The notes: generated from the letters alone by a model not told the origin. A stretch of 64,000 nt of DNA from Panulirus ornatus (GCF_036320965.1 NC_092249.1:2152614-2216613); one strand, 5' to 3'. Positions 23,751 to 35,676 are shown, counted from the stretch's first letter. Translations and numbers: made by a program.

Positions 23751-24204
23751 TGGGGAGTAAAGATGGCTGCCTGGGGAGTAAAGATGGCTGCCTGGGGAGT
23801 AAAGATGGCTGCCTGGGGAGTAAAGATGGCTGCCTGGGGTGTAAAGATGGCTGCCTGGGGAGTAAAGATGGCTGCCTGGGGTGTAAAGATGGCTGCCTGG
23901 GGAGTAAAGATGGCTGCCTGGGGAGTAAAGATGGCTGCCTGGGGTGTAAAGATGGCTGCCTGGGGAGTAAAGATGGCTGCCTGGGGTGTAAAGATGGCTG
24001 CCTGGGGAGTAAAGATGGCTGCCTGGGGAGTAAAGATGGCTGCCTGGGGAGTAAAGATGGCTGCCTGGGGAGTAAAGATGGCTGCCTGGGGAGTAAAGAT
24101 GGCTGCCTGGGGAGTAAAGATGGCTGCCTGGGGTGTAAAGATGGCTGCCTGGGGAGTAAAGATGGCTGCCTGGGGAGTAAAGATGGCTGCCTGGGGAGTA
24201 ATGC
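23751..24204. repeat. 21-bp minisatellite, 22 units, YY1/Pho-like motif in each
   Basis: Near-perfect units GGGGAGTAAAGATGGCTGCC plus T. Units differ almost only at one base (GGAGT or GGTGT), with the order AAAATATAATATAAAAAATAAA. Each unit holds AAGATGGCTGC, matching the YY1/Pleiohomeotic consensus (GCNGCCATNTT on the other strand). The 21-bp period leaves four frames open for over 150 codons; I treat these as artefacts. Confidence 0.96.
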
Positions 24205-24785
24205 AGTTCTGGCATTGGTCAAAGCACCCCTCCCTTACCCTGACCACACCAAATAATCTCCCTGTACGATCACCATGTCTCCCTCACCTACAAGCCGTCC
24301 CCTCCCTGCTCAACATCACCAAAAAAACATTCTCCCTGGCAAGACAGCAAATCTCCCTGCCAAGCAAGGGCATCTCCTCCCTGCCTGTCCTCACCAAACA
24401 TTCTCCCTGTGAGAGGACACCGTCTCCCTATCAACCAAGGCCTACACTACCCCTCCCTTCCCCTGGTTGAGTTCAACACACAGCCACCCTGGCAGATCAC
24501 AATCACCCTACCAGCACCAAACACCCCCTTCCCATGTCACCACGCCTTATCCTCCCCACGCCCCAACCGACAGCTAACATCCACCCCCCCTCCCACGTTT
24601 TCCCCTCCCGTTCCAACCCCCCGGACAAAGCTGTCCCCCTCCCCCCCCACACCTCCCCTCCCCCTGACAAGAGCTGTGGGTAAACAGCTTATCTCCAAAT
24701 CACTCGCGAATCATGCACGAGGTGGGGGGGTGGGGAGAGGGGGGCGGGGGGAGGAAGGGTACTGAAAAACGAACACCAGCGATAA
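24205..24785. other. C-rich low-complexity DNA
   Basis: TCTCCCTG-type words recur at irregular spacing to about 24430, then C-rich sequence. No gene. Confidence 0.5.
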
Positions 24786-24804
24786 ACAGCTTCCACCTAT
24801 AGCA

Positions 24805-24843
24805 AAACACACACACACACAGACACACACACACACACACACA
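24805..24843. repeat. (CA)n microsatellite
   Basis: CA run with one GACA interruption. Confidence 0.94.
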
Positions 24844-24892
24844 CCTTGTATATATGTAACACATATTTCCATATATATGTGCATTCATACAC

Positions 24893-25053
24893 AGTCTCAG
24901 GCCTGATACCCATTCATCGACTTCCCACGAACGGAGGATGAATACCTAGGATGGCTGTGGGCCAACTGCCGGGTCCAGGATGCGAACCCGGGCGGCGGGG
25001 CCCGTGCGTAAATCATGGTCAGGAAGGCTAACCACTACACCACGGAGGCCCAC
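24893..25053 (-). mobile_element. tRNA-derived SINE, copy 1
   Basis: Read on the minus strand: CCTCCGTGGTGTAGTGG then TTAGC, an A-box-like head, and 50-60 bases later GGGTTCGCATCC, a B-box. A non-tRNA body follows with GTATTCATCCTCC and GTCGATGAATGGGT. The same order of blocks occurs at 46098-46262. Acceptor-stem pairing is poor, so this is not a tRNA gene. Confidence 0.85.
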
Positions 25054-25118
25054 CTGAGCGTGTACGTAATGGCCTACTCTGCAAACATTACGAGGAGTGA
25101 GTTCTACACACATGGGAT

Positions 25119-25121
<3 letters not shown>

Positions 25122-25187
<66 letters not shown>
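25122..25187. repeat. (CT)n microsatellite
   Basis: Perfect CT run just upstream of SINE copy 1 (in SINE orientation). Confidence 0.97.
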
Positions 25188-25192
<5 letters not shown>

Positions 25193-25334
25193 ACAACAAA
25201 GCGAACTCTTACTCCCCCTACCCCCCTTCATATGACGCATTCATGACAGTGTTGTGTGGTAGCCATGTCAAGGAAAAATTTAAACGAAAAAAAAAGAGAA
25301 AAATGCATAACACATTTTTACATCAAACTGCCAA

Positions 25335-25342
25335 GCGCGCGC

Positions 25343-25374
<32 letters not shown>
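25335..25374. repeat. (CG)n-(TG)n
   Basis: Five CG steps run into a TG tract, an alternating purine-pyrimidine stretch with Z-DNA potential. Confidence 0.93.
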
Positions 25375-25377
<3 letters not shown>

Positions 25378-25945
25378 CTATACTCCACATTTATCACAAC
25401 CCGTTCGTCTGTTATTGGCCCAGTACATGGGGTGGTTGAGCTGTGGTCCAATTGGCAGAGCATTAACTACCTACGTCACACGGTGCCTCCCCCCCACCTC
25501 CAGCACACACAATATACGCAACTACACCAGACCCCTCTCCACAAATGGGTCATTTGCATACCAAACAAGCTTCCCTTCACCCACGAATTCCCTCAACTAG
25601 TTAGCCCCCGTTTCAGTACCAGTGCAACGCGTTGTCACTATCTCTATAAAATGCCTTCATCATTTTTGTATACCTCAATCTGTTCATGTGAATCTCCCGT
25701 TCACGATGCAACCTACCAAACTCCAATTACTGCCCATTTCACACCTTGATTACTGAACCATCTCCTCCCCAGGAGCATCGATGTCTTTAACTATCCAATC
25801 ACTCCGACTCAAAAAACAAATATATATATATATAAAACCATCACCCATTTTCTTTTTTTTTTTCTCTTCATCGAATAGAGCATCAGAAAAACGTGTGTTC
25901 ATGGTAAGGTAAAGTGCAAACCTTTCCCAACAATGGCCTCGTCCA

Positions 25946-25948
<3 letters not shown>

Positions 25949-26018
<70 letters not shown>
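25949..26018. repeat. (CA)n microsatellite
   Basis: Perfect CA run of about 70 bp. Confidence 0.97.
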
Positions 26019-26020
<2 letters not shown>

Positions 26021-26036
26021 TGCCCTACCGTTTCTG

Positions 26037-26038
<2 letters not shown>

Positions 26039-26115
<77 letters not shown>
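26039..26115. repeat. (AT)n microsatellite
   Basis: Perfect AT run only 20 bp after the CA run. Confidence 0.97.
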
Positions 26116-26118
<3 letters not shown>

Positions 26119-27899
26119 TTAACGTCAAAAGCAACAAAGCCATCGTAAACAAAAAATAGGAATCCACATGTCATTCACTGAACGAATAGCGTCTACGCAA
26201 AGAATTGAGTATAAATACGACGTTTTAATACGAGATTCAATGCTCTTGGGAGACGGTATTGGCTCGTCCAGATGTTTCCTCATCATCCACACCTTTACAA
26301 TGGCACTCCCTGGTGATGCCATCGTCCTGCACGTCCTCAGCCATCCTACACCTCTATCCTTCGCTCACGCCACTCCTCACCTCAACTCCTCAGCTCCCTA
26401 CACACCCCTACGCCAGCAGCCTGTGGGGATCGAGTCTTGGCGCCTCTCAGCCTCATTCCTATCCCCCGGCACTGCAGGATCAATTTCCAATCCCCGGCAC
26501 TACAGGGTCGAGTGAGGCAGCCCTCACTAGCACCATCCATTCTATCCGGGTTGTTCACCGCATTAAAATTCTTTCCCATTAGCACACTCCTCGAAGCTGA
26601 GTGGCCGACCCCCATCCCCTAATCTAATACCCCACTTACGAACGCTGTCACGTCACTTAACTATTCATGTCCCACAACCAGTCAACACATCCCATTCCCT
26701 CCCATCCCCTCCTTCAACAACAAACCATTACCGTTCACCCCTTTCCCATCCACGCTCAAGCCCCGTACAACCATCCCAAAGCTTCATGGGATCAAACTAG
26801 CCACATTAGACTATTTTCCCCTCTCTTTCTCATCTCCTCAAGCTTTTGAAAAAAAGAATATCTTTTTCTCAACTCTCCGTCATTAATATTCATTCATCAC
26901 CTCTTTTAACACCGCATATATCCGGTTCCACGGCGGAATATCCTCCTTGCAAGTTTAACTAGAAACATTCTGGCGCAAGGCGGCCCTAGGAGAACACACT
27001 TCATCTGTACAGTAGACATAAACAATAATAAATGTCTAATTCCACTAGAACACCTGACTCTCCCTTGGACCTCCCTGATCCACTCTCCCTTCTACAACTC
27101 CCTTTCCCTCTGAGGCCACACTATAATCTGCTTCGCAAAGCACTTTAATTAAGTTCGTATATCATACATGTGTGTATCAACCCCAGCCAATAATGACTGC
27201 GAGTCTGTATAACGGATAAACATGGTCTCTCAGCCCACCAATATAAACTGCCTCCTGCATCTACATACTACCAATATATGATCTACTAACCACATAATGT
27301 GTGTACGTGTGTGTGATCAATACACTGAGTCTCTGGTATCCTCCACTGTCACAGATAGCCTCGAAATGTTCCAGTGGTCCACTGCTGTTTGAATTACTCT
27401 GTACTCATTTCTATACACCATTTTTAGCCCTACAGTGCTTGGACTGTCTCTATATGGGTTCTTGTAGGCAAATACCTTCCTCCCGTATGCATTTTCACTT
27501 GTCTTTCCGACACATACAGGAACTGTACACACACAGTCTGTACGGGGATAAACAAGCACTCAAGGTATACAGCCCATACATAAACTACTGGTTACCAACC
27601 TTATATACATAATATATATACATAATATATATACAAAATACAACCCATCTCCCCCCGCTTCCATGCACAAGACATACCTCAACTTGTCTCTCGTATGTCC
27701 AAACGCTTTACATCACCCCACACGTGTGTACAAAGTGCCCATATCAGCAAAGGCTGACCAATTCTTTCGTATTTGGCTGAGGCACACAGCGCGGCCGGGA
27801 AGGTCGGTAGACAGTGTGTTTGCATATAAGATCTTGTTTGTAGCCTCGTTCGCCTCTGGTGACACGTCCCCCAACTCTGATCTTTTATTTCCCATCAAT
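26116..27899. other. putative intron, unique DNA
   Basis: Several modest open frames on both strands, for example 26125-26322 minus, show no recognisable domain or paired splice sites. No gene called. Confidence 0.4.
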
Positions 27900-28075
27900 C
27901 ATGTCCTTGTTTGCATGTTTCCCGCATTTCCCCCATCACTCACATCCTTGTTGGCATGTTTCCCGCTTTTCCCCATCACTCACATCTTTCCCTGTTCTCT
28001 GTATGTCCCATCATTCACCTCTTCGTATCCCTGTTTTTATCATTCCCCATCCCTCACCTCTTCTCAGCCCTCTCG
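27900..28075. repeat. degenerate tandem repeat, about 50 bp
   Basis: Words such as CATCACTCACATCCTTG and GCATGTTTCCCGC recur about three times with drift. Confidence 0.65.
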
Positions 28076-28639
28076 GTATTAGAACCCAGCTGTGCGAGAC
28101 TTAAATATATGCACAAAACGCTATTAGAAAAAGACCCTCTCACCATTACATGTATTGATCCTTCTCTTCCCATGACGCGATGCTTAATTCCCATTTCATT
28201 TCTGCGAGGTCACCATTCACGTTGCACCTGGTGCCTACCTTTGACCCAGCACGATTTCAGCAAATCCTCATCAGCTGCTAGACAGCCCTGGGCCATTAGG
28301 GCGAAGATAAGCTGGTAACTCTTTATCTAAATCCGCCTCTCAGTACATTATTCACACAGTGCGATACCCCCACCTTTAAAGGCATCTCAAATGATCATCC
28401 TCGCTGTAATGAGCGTATACGTGGATGTCTATTTCCATTCCTATTCCAGCTCTGATACTTCCTTATCTCCCTCCCTCCTGCATTTCAGAGTCAGTGTGAG
28501 TAAGGCGGCCTATCTGGCGCACCTCGTCCTCACATTTGCAAGTCGATTCAGCAGCGACGTTCAGCGACGCAAAATGGAATCAACATCTACTATGGGACAC
28601 TACGCATGATCAATGCGAGATAAAGACTTCTTAATCAAA

Positions 28640-28795
28640 CATGAACATCATCAATCAAACATGAACATCATCAATCAAACATGAACATCATCAATCAAAC
28701 ATGAACATCATCAATCAACCATGAACATCATCAATCAACCATGAACATCATCAATCAAACATGAACATCATCAACCAAACATGAACATCATCAAT
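28640..28795. repeat. 20-bp minisatellite
   Basis: Eight units of AACATGAACATCATCAATCA with A/C variants. Confidence 0.95.
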
Positions 28796-28895
28796 CTCTC
28801 ATACTTCTACAGTAGGGCTGACGTCACCAACACTGTTCAATATATTCACACTTCTTCCCCAACCAACCAACCACCCACCACGCGTTTTCTTTACA

Positions 28896-28898
<3 letters not shown>

Positions 28899-28988
<90 letters not shown>

Positions 28989-28989
28989 C
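28899..28989. repeat. (CT)n-(CA)n compound microsatellite
   Basis: About 62 bp of CT pass directly into about 28 bp of CA. Confidence 0.97.
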
Positions 28990-29261
28990 GTTTTCCAAAG
29001 TCGCACCGTCGTACTGAAGGGTCATGCGTCTTTTGGGGGCGGGGGCGGGGCGAGATTCACTGAATCACTAATCAGCCCGAGCCGAATCACTGATTCACTC
29101 ACCTAGGGAAGGAAGGGGGGGGGGGGGAGACCGAATCAGCGTGTGACGGCTGGCAAGATGCGTCACCTCGTCACATACCGTCACATTCCCTGTCTCGCTT
29201 ACCTTGGACGACTGCCTCGTGCTGCATTCAAGACACCGTAAAGGATGTTGCGACACACGGC

Positions 29262-29580
29262 TGTCGCAACGACACGACGGCCTGTCGCAACGACACGACG
29301 GCCGTCGCAACGACACGACGGCTGTCGCAACCCACTTACGACCACCACACGACCGTCACATCCCAACCACGACCACCAACCACGACCGTCGCACCCCAAC
29401 CACGACCACCAAACGACAAGGTCGCACTCCACCCACGACCACCACACGACAAGATCGCATCCCAACCACGACCACCACACGACAAGGTCGCAACCCACCT
29501 ACGACCACCACACGACAAGGTCGCATCCCAACCACGACCACCACACGACAAGGTCGCATCCCAACCACGACCACCACAGC
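29262..29580. repeat. minisatellite pair: 18-bp then 33-bp units
   Basis: GTCGCAACGACACGACGG units (29262-29330) pass into about seven 33-bp units of ACGACCACCACACGACAAGG and TCGCATCCCAACC. Confidence 0.92.
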
Positions 29581-29653
29581 AAGCAAAGCATCACCATGCA
29601 ACATGCTGCTTCTGAGATCGCAAGACGACATAACAGGTCTTAGCCTGACGAAG

Positions 29654-29657
<4 letters not shown>

Positions 29658-29687
<30 letters not shown>
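29658..29687. repeat. (CA)n microsatellite
   Basis: Perfect CA run. Confidence 0.95.
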
Positions 29688-29690
<3 letters not shown>

Positions 29691-29767
29691 GCAGCAATTA
29701 ATCATACCAACGAGTATGGACAACAACTGTCTGCCAGCACGTGACCACCCTGCTGGGTGGTGCTCAA

Positions 29768-29777
<10 letters not shown>

Positions 29778-29801
<24 letters not shown>
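29778..29801. repeat. (CT)n microsatellite
   Basis: Short CT run after a C-run. Confidence 0.9.
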
Positions 29802-29899
29802 ACCCACCGTCGCGTGGTGAATGAGCGTCTGCAAGCCAAGCGACAAAAAATCTACAAAAATGTATTTATATTTATATATTTCCATCTTTTTTTTTTCTA

Positions 29900-29985
29900 A
29901 TTCAAGGGGAAAATGAAACACGACATGATCCCAAGTGCACTTTCGTGTAGTGATCACATCATCAGGGGAGGAGAGACGAGAAACT
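29900..29985 (-). mobile_element. (TA)n-associated element, copy 2
   Basis: Shares with copy 1, on the minus strand, TCCC-CTGATGATGTGAT, ACACGAAAGTGCACTTGGGA and GTGTTTCATTTTCCCC. Neighbouring TA-rich sequence near 29866 is short and decayed. Confidence 0.65.
29929..29969 (-). ncRNA. hammerhead-ribozyme-like motif, copy 2
   Basis: Same 41-nt layout as copy 1 with all core positions intact: stem I UCCC/GGGA, core CUGAUGA, stem II GUG/CAC around a different loop, core GAAA, stem III GUGCAC and CUU before GGGA. The changes relative to copy 1 lie in the stem II loop and outside the core, as expected if the core is constrained. Confidence 0.5.
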
Positions 29986-30234
29986 TCTCAGCGTCTCATT
30001 TCCCCCGTGGACACAAGGGGAATTCACTTGATCATGCGATCAACTGTGATCATTTCCAATATATATATATAAACACTAAGAAAGCCAGATAGTTATTCTC
30101 CAGCCATTAAATTCCACTAAGGTCAGTTCAATACATACTATAATACTTCTGGGAAATGTAAATGCCACCCGACATTTCGATTCAGTGACGTCAAGATTCA
30201 CGTGAAGATGTGTTCTCTTGTTTCAGCTTCCCGC

Positions 30235-30400
30235 ATTACCAACTGACCACCGCCTCACAACCCCCAATTTCTCATTTAGTACCTTCATACTCGAAGAACC
30301 ACATACCTGCATCCAATTTCCAGCCAATTTCACATTTAGTACCTCCCCAAACTCCACGAATCCCATGCCCGGATCCAATTTCATGCCAATGCCAATTTCA
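30235..30400. repeat. about 63-bp imperfect direct duplication
   Basis: CAATTTCTCATTTAGTACCT and CAATTTCACATTTAGTACCT head two similar segments that both end near ATCCAATTTC. Confidence 0.7.
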
Positions 30401-30506
30401 TCGCGTATATCATCGATCTAAATGGGTTATTAATAACATACAACTTCACTAATTGTCTCATTGATAAACAGTGGACGTGTGTCCAATGTGACTCAGTTCA
30501 ACGAAG

Positions 30507-30509
<3 letters not shown>

Positions 30510-30541
<32 letters not shown>
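30510..30541. repeat. (CA)n microsatellite
   Basis: Perfect CA run passing into a short (TA)n. Confidence 0.95.
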
Positions 30542-30549
<8 letters not shown>

Positions 30550-30550
<1 letters not shown>

Positions 30551-31490
30551 GTAAGCGTTATGTAACCACTTGTTTACGCCATTTAAAAACCCTTCGTCGG
30601 TCGGCGTTTAAACATGGCCCAAACAGCATGACCTAAGACCTGACCCACTTAGGCACCCAACCCACCTCGACAAAGCAACAACCCACCTCATCGAAGTAGC
30701 CTGGGAGGAAGGGAGAAAAAGGGGTGGGGTGGTGGGTTGGGGAGTTATGGTACGTGTCCATAACCCCCCCTCCCCTCCCCCCTCTCCACTAAAGTGAAGC
30801 CAGCCAGCCCACCCTTGCCCTAGCCCTTCATCATTCTACCTCCCCCGCCCCCTCAAAAGGTGCATTAGGACCTCGACATTAACGGCGTGCTTAAAAAAAC
30901 AAAAAAAACCCTCAACCCATTTCCACATTATCGCCGAGAATATCTTTTCCCCAGACTCCTTTCGTGAGAAATGCCGACGAACAGCGTCTGATTCCACTTT
31001 TAGATAAATTATTCGCCAATTTCGTAAATTTATGTCTCGCATTCCACGTCCATAATTCATTCTGGTAATCCCTGGTTCCTGGTTTCTATTCCCGTTCCAG
31101 TGTTCCATCTGTATATCTTTATAGTTCTCAAACTCCGATTTCGCATTCCAATTCTTCCCATTCCGGTTTCTTTTTCTCGTTCCATTCCCTGGTTTCAGAT
31201 ACCTGTTCTTTCTCACTGGTTTCCTATTCGTCTGGTTTCATTTTTGGAGCCCTTCCTTCCTTCCTGGTTTCGTATTCACGTCCCTTCTGGTTTCACATTC
31301 CAGTCCTCAAACCCCATGTGGGTTTCACCTGTTTCATTTCAGCGAGGCACGTTTCACGTCCCGGTTGCCTAACACTGTCTTCCCCCTTACAGTTTCAATC
31401 TCCTGATCCCTGACAGTGAACTTGAAGGTCCCACAATATATACATTTCCGACCGGAGATTGGACGCTATTGAGGCGGGGAACCCGCAGCT
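30550..31490. other. unique DNA, TTCC-rich in part
   Basis: From 31080 to 31370 phrases such as GGTTTC, TTCCCGTTCC recur loosely. No gene. Confidence 0.45.
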
Positions 31491-31500
31491 CACCCAGCAG

Positions 31501-31501
31501 T

Positions 31502-31571
<70 letters not shown>
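31501..31571. repeat. (GT)n microsatellite
   Basis: Perfect GT run. Confidence 0.97.
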
Positions 31572-31573
<2 letters not shown>

Positions 31574-31574
31574 T

Positions 31575-31675
31575 ACCGTCCGTGGAACACAAACGTCCTT
31601 GGAACACATCGTCCGTGGAACACAAACGTCCTTGAAACACACCGTCCGTGGATGAAACACCGTCCGTGGAGGCTC
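31575..31675. repeat. short minisatellite
   Basis: About 2.5 units built on CCGTCCGTGGAACACAAACG and TCCTTGGAACACAT. Confidence 0.85.
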
Positions 31676-32510
31676 CGACCCACCAGCCGGAGTACAAGGG
31701 GCCTAAGCCCACACCGTCCGTCACACGAACGCTTCGCAAAGGTTACGACCCACAAATAGCTCGCCACAATCAATAAGACGTGGCCCGGCCCCCTGCGACG
31801 CGCCGTACTCCCGACCGCTTCCGCCATCTGACGTATGACCCTGGTGCGTCCGCGCGCGCGCGCGGAGGGAGAAAGGGTACGTCAAACACCTCCCCCCCAA
31901 CAATCCCCACTAACCCCCCCCCCCACAACAAATACGTCTACAAACAAGCAAAGCGTCCGTGAAATATCAACGACTTCCGTCGCTGCGTCAAACGCGTCTT
32001 CGCAAACGTACGCAAATACGCCTGACCATTTCGTCGGCCGAATTTCATTACGAAACAAGGTTGCGTCGCTGATGCAACCAATTCACGCTTCCCCGAGCAT
32101 TCCCTGATTACCATTTTACACCAACCACAGTGCAGAACCAATGCTGTAATCACAGCAAATGGGCAGCTATTCAAGTCTGCCTTCGCTCCAAGACTTCCTG
32201 TAATATGTAAAATTCTCTGTCAACCAATGTATCTCATCATTACCACAAACTCAAACATTCAATGTCATTAATGTCTTCCCACGGCAATTGTATTGAGCAC
32301 TAGACATGTGCTACATGCATGATCACCCGCTAGTATTAGCAGGCAGGAACGCTAGAATGGTTATCTCCGTATGTCTGTGTCTGTCCGTCTGCGTCTGTCC
32401 GTCTGCATCTGCGTCAGAACTAACACTCGACGCTGATCAAAAGCGAATTTTTTATCGCGATTCAGCGGGTGGACGAAACTGTCCTCGAAAGAGGAGAGAC
32501 CAAACTCTCT

Positions 32511-32553
32511 CAGGTCATGACCTGGTCAAATTGCCCCAGGTCAAACGGGGTCA
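32511..32553. promoter_or_regulatory. nuclear-receptor-like element cluster
   Basis: CAGGTCATGACCTG (32511-32524) is a perfect inverted repeat of the AGGTCA half-site with zero spacing. Twenty bases on, AGGTCA-AACG-GGGTCA (32538-32553) is a direct repeat with a 4-base spacer. Such arrangements bind nuclear receptors in animals; binding here is inferred. Confidence 0.35.
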
Positions 32554-32759
32554 AACTGTTCCAGGTGAAGAAGACACAATACGTCTCATGCCCAATCGGT
32601 TCCAACCCCGTCCTCAACCAACACCTTCGACGGATCTCGAAACCGTCGCGCGACGTCCTGGGGACGGATCGTACTCGCCAACATCACCACCTCACCCGAG
32701 TGGCTACATACACGACAACCACATGGATGGTGGCAACATCTAACATCACTCAATGATCG

Positions 32760-35145
32760 CTTCCACATCCCTCACTCCCGCGGCACTACACGCAGAGCCA
32801 CCTCGTTAGTCCTCAGGCTATCTTTTTTGTGGAAGACAATTAAAATACGAGATTATAAAAGAGGAACTGCAGCCCAGGACACCCTCCTTAATAAAAAATC
32901 ACCCCTCCCCCCAAAAAATAGACCTGCTGAGACATTACGGGTCATTAGGACTGGAACCTGATCGTGCTGGAAGAGGTGGGAGAGGAGTAAGAGTCAGGGG
33001 AGAGGCGCAAGGGGAGAAGAGGGGATTTAGGGATATGGGGAGAGGGGGGGGATAATGGGCGGGGAGTAAGAAGGAGGAGAGGTGTGGAGGGTATGAGATG
33101 CGGGGAGGGAACCCAAGATAAGTCTCTTCGTTAAGAATGGAAAAAAGTCTTGCCATGAGAACACTCGGTAAAACCTGGAGTTCATCACCATACCCATTCA
33201 ACACTAAATAAAAAACTACTTAACAATTTAACATAGATTTCAATCGCACTAAACGTAACACATTCTCAAGCCAGGTATCCTAAAAGGACTGAAAATCAGT
33301 TATAAAAACAAATAATTCACATTATTGCCTTTAAAATTCCAGGGAAAATTAATATAACCCGTAAACAACGCAGTAAAACTTTTTTTTTTTTCAAATCAGA
33401 AATCATTATGAATGGATGGCTTATACCGTGACGATGCTTGCACTCGGGGGAAAAATTAAATCTATTCAAACCAGACAGGTGACTGATGGCATTGCAATGG
33501 CCAGAGGCAGATAAAACTCTGTCATGCAGCAAGGGAACAGCAATATACATCGATAAACCAACACATACACACCACATACCAACCAAACACCGCCACAACA
33601 CCAACCACAGAATATGGTTGGCCATACACGACACCATACACACACACACAGATCAATCAACCAAAGACCAACCAATCCACAGAACACGTGTAGGGTTTTT
33701 CGCCCTACCAAACCATCAACCCTAAATAAACAATCTATGACATAAGGTAAAGCATTGGTTTATCTTACAGCCTTGGATCATGTAACGTAGTACAAGATTC
33801 TCGCAAAGCGAAGCAAGATACAGTACAGACATGGGACCACTGTACTCCAACCACTGTACTAATCCCACAGTCTTAATCACGTCGTATATCATCTAAACAT
33901 TGCTAGTCTCGTATGCCGCTACGTCACCAGCATCCATCATCTGCTACACTATAGAAAATGTGGTGTGTTCCCTCAGGCCACACAAGCTGTGTGAAATCGA
34001 GGACCAATTTCACCTAACTAGGCTTAAGGAAAAGACTAAGTTCAGCGAGCTTCGTCCTCTAGCACCATCAACAGCGAACATCTCGTATTAAAAATCCATT
34101 TTTTCCCGCCCTGTAAACGTGACATTTTTAAAAATAATTCGATCTTAAATGGCATAAGGTTTGCAAGCCCATCCACATGTGGGTAAAACCATTCGCAAAC
34201 AAGACAAATCGAAAATGTATATATATAAAAAAAAATGCGTCAGTGAAAATATAAAGATTTCATTCAAAAAAATTTTCATGCCTGGTGTCCTAGGGAATTC
34301 ACAATTTAAATATTCTAATTAACATATATTACTAATAAGGGTAAAAAAAAAGGCAGTGTGAAAGGTGCCTCTAAACTTAACAGGTGTAACACAACACCTG
34401 GAGCAGACAACATAAAGTCAGGCCAACACATTATACACATTCAAATCTGTTTATATTTTCCTCTAGAAACTGAGCTTCAGGTTATATGAATTTCCAGAGT
34501 TCCCAAACTTTTACACATTCCCGGAGAACGCGCGCCCCAGACGAATATTAAACCCAATTCCCCATGAGATAGTTTAGAATACTAATAATTACTATTATAA
34601 TAATAATAATAATAAGTATTCGCTCTTCGTAATCACTAGCGTAGCGTCAAGAATAAACAATAATGGCTTTATTTACACACACACACACCCTACACACTCT
34701 CCAACATAGCCCAGCCCAGCCCACAACATATCTGTTGCCACCACGGCCTTATATTACAAACATAACACCAACAACAAGGCTTTGGACAGGATGAAACACG
34801 CCCAATAATCGCCACAACCCTTCCCCGTGACCTGACCTATCGGGGTAATACAAGCCACATTAACAATATGTGTTATTACCATGAAAATGTTAAATTTTCA
34901 TCTCACAAATCAGTCTAACGTTATTAACATGGCCCTACTTAAACGTAATTGAAAGGTAATACAAACATTACGCTACTAAAGTAATTGTAAGTAGAAATGT
35001 AAACTTATAATGATGATCACTTAAGGATTAAGTAACACCATCTCGAGGAAAGAAATGATTCACGTTATTAAATATGTTAAGTATGGGGTAGGGTTCAACC
35101 TCCCCCAGGGTGCTGTGGTGGTGGTGGTGGTGGTGGAGAGTCGTC

Positions 35146-35148
<3 letters not shown>
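32760..35148. other. putative intron, AT-rich unique DNA
   Basis: No coding segment, RNA or defined repeat. Short poly(T), (TAA)n near 34594 and (CA)n near 34675 only. Confidence 0.5.

Positions 35149-35190
<42 letters not shown>
35149..35190. repeat. (GT)n microsatellite
   Basis: Perfect GT run following a short (GGT)n. Confidence 0.96.
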
Positions 35191-35191
<1 letters not shown>

Positions 35192-35291
35192 TAGTTGTGG
35201 TGTACCACCACAGGTGATGGACCAGATCCGCTACACCTGTCTCGCAAGAGGACGATGCACTCTTAAGGTATTTCACCCGTTATCCCTTCTA

Positions 35292-35293
35292 CA

Positions 35294-35358
<65 letters not shown>
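35292..35358. repeat. (CTA)n-(CT)n compound microsatellite
   Basis: About eleven CTA units pass into about 31 bp of CT. Confidence 0.96.
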
Positions 35359-35364
<6 letters not shown>

Positions 35365-35406
35365 CGTATATCACTGTTGGCGTTCCAAGACTGACCAGAG
35401 GACTGT

Positions 35407-35485
35407 TACTGCAAGGGAGGTTGTACACTCTTGAGTGTACAACGTGTACACTCGAGTGTAAACCTCTCTCCCTGTAATGCACATA
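35407..35485. repeat. inverted pair of the (CA)n-associated dispersed motif
   Basis: Two copies of the motif GAGTGTAAACCTCTCTCCC lie head to head (35407-35430 minus, 35454-35485 plus). Between them are TTGTACACTC-TT-GAGTGTACAA, a perfect 10-bp inverted repeat, and TACACTCGAGTGTA, a perfect 14-bp palindrome. Confidence 0.8.
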
Positions 35486-35631
35486 TAGGTAACCAAACAC
35501 ACAATTATCTATTAATCTACTCATCAAACAAACACATTTAAATATTCACACTCAAGCTCACCCATCTATAAAAAAAAAATAATTATACATATAAACTCAG
35601 GAAGCCGCTTTTAAAAAAAGCTTCAACAATC

Positions 35632-35633
<2 letters not shown>

Positions 35634-35674
<41 letters not shown>
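35634..35674. repeat. (AT)n microsatellite
   Basis: Perfect AT run. Confidence 0.96.

Positions 35675-35676
<2 letters not shown>

Noticed and set aside
23580..24470. Long frames on both strands (MAAWGVK and SHLYSPG repeats)
   Set aside because: They come from a stop-free 21-bp unit; open in four frames, no codon preference, no flanking gene structure.
26125..26322. Minus-strand frame with protein-like text (RKHLDEPIPSPKSIESR)
   Set aside because: No paired splice sites, the plus strand is equally open, and no family is recognised.
28449..28609. Plus-strand frame with CAG and GTGAGT sites near 28456 and 28496
   Set aside because: Isolated on the plus strand with no partner exon, and the frame continues through the donor.
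32586..32768. Minus-strand terminal-exon-like segment DVARRFRDPSKVLVEDGVG
   Set aside because: The opposite strand is open too; only an AG supports it.
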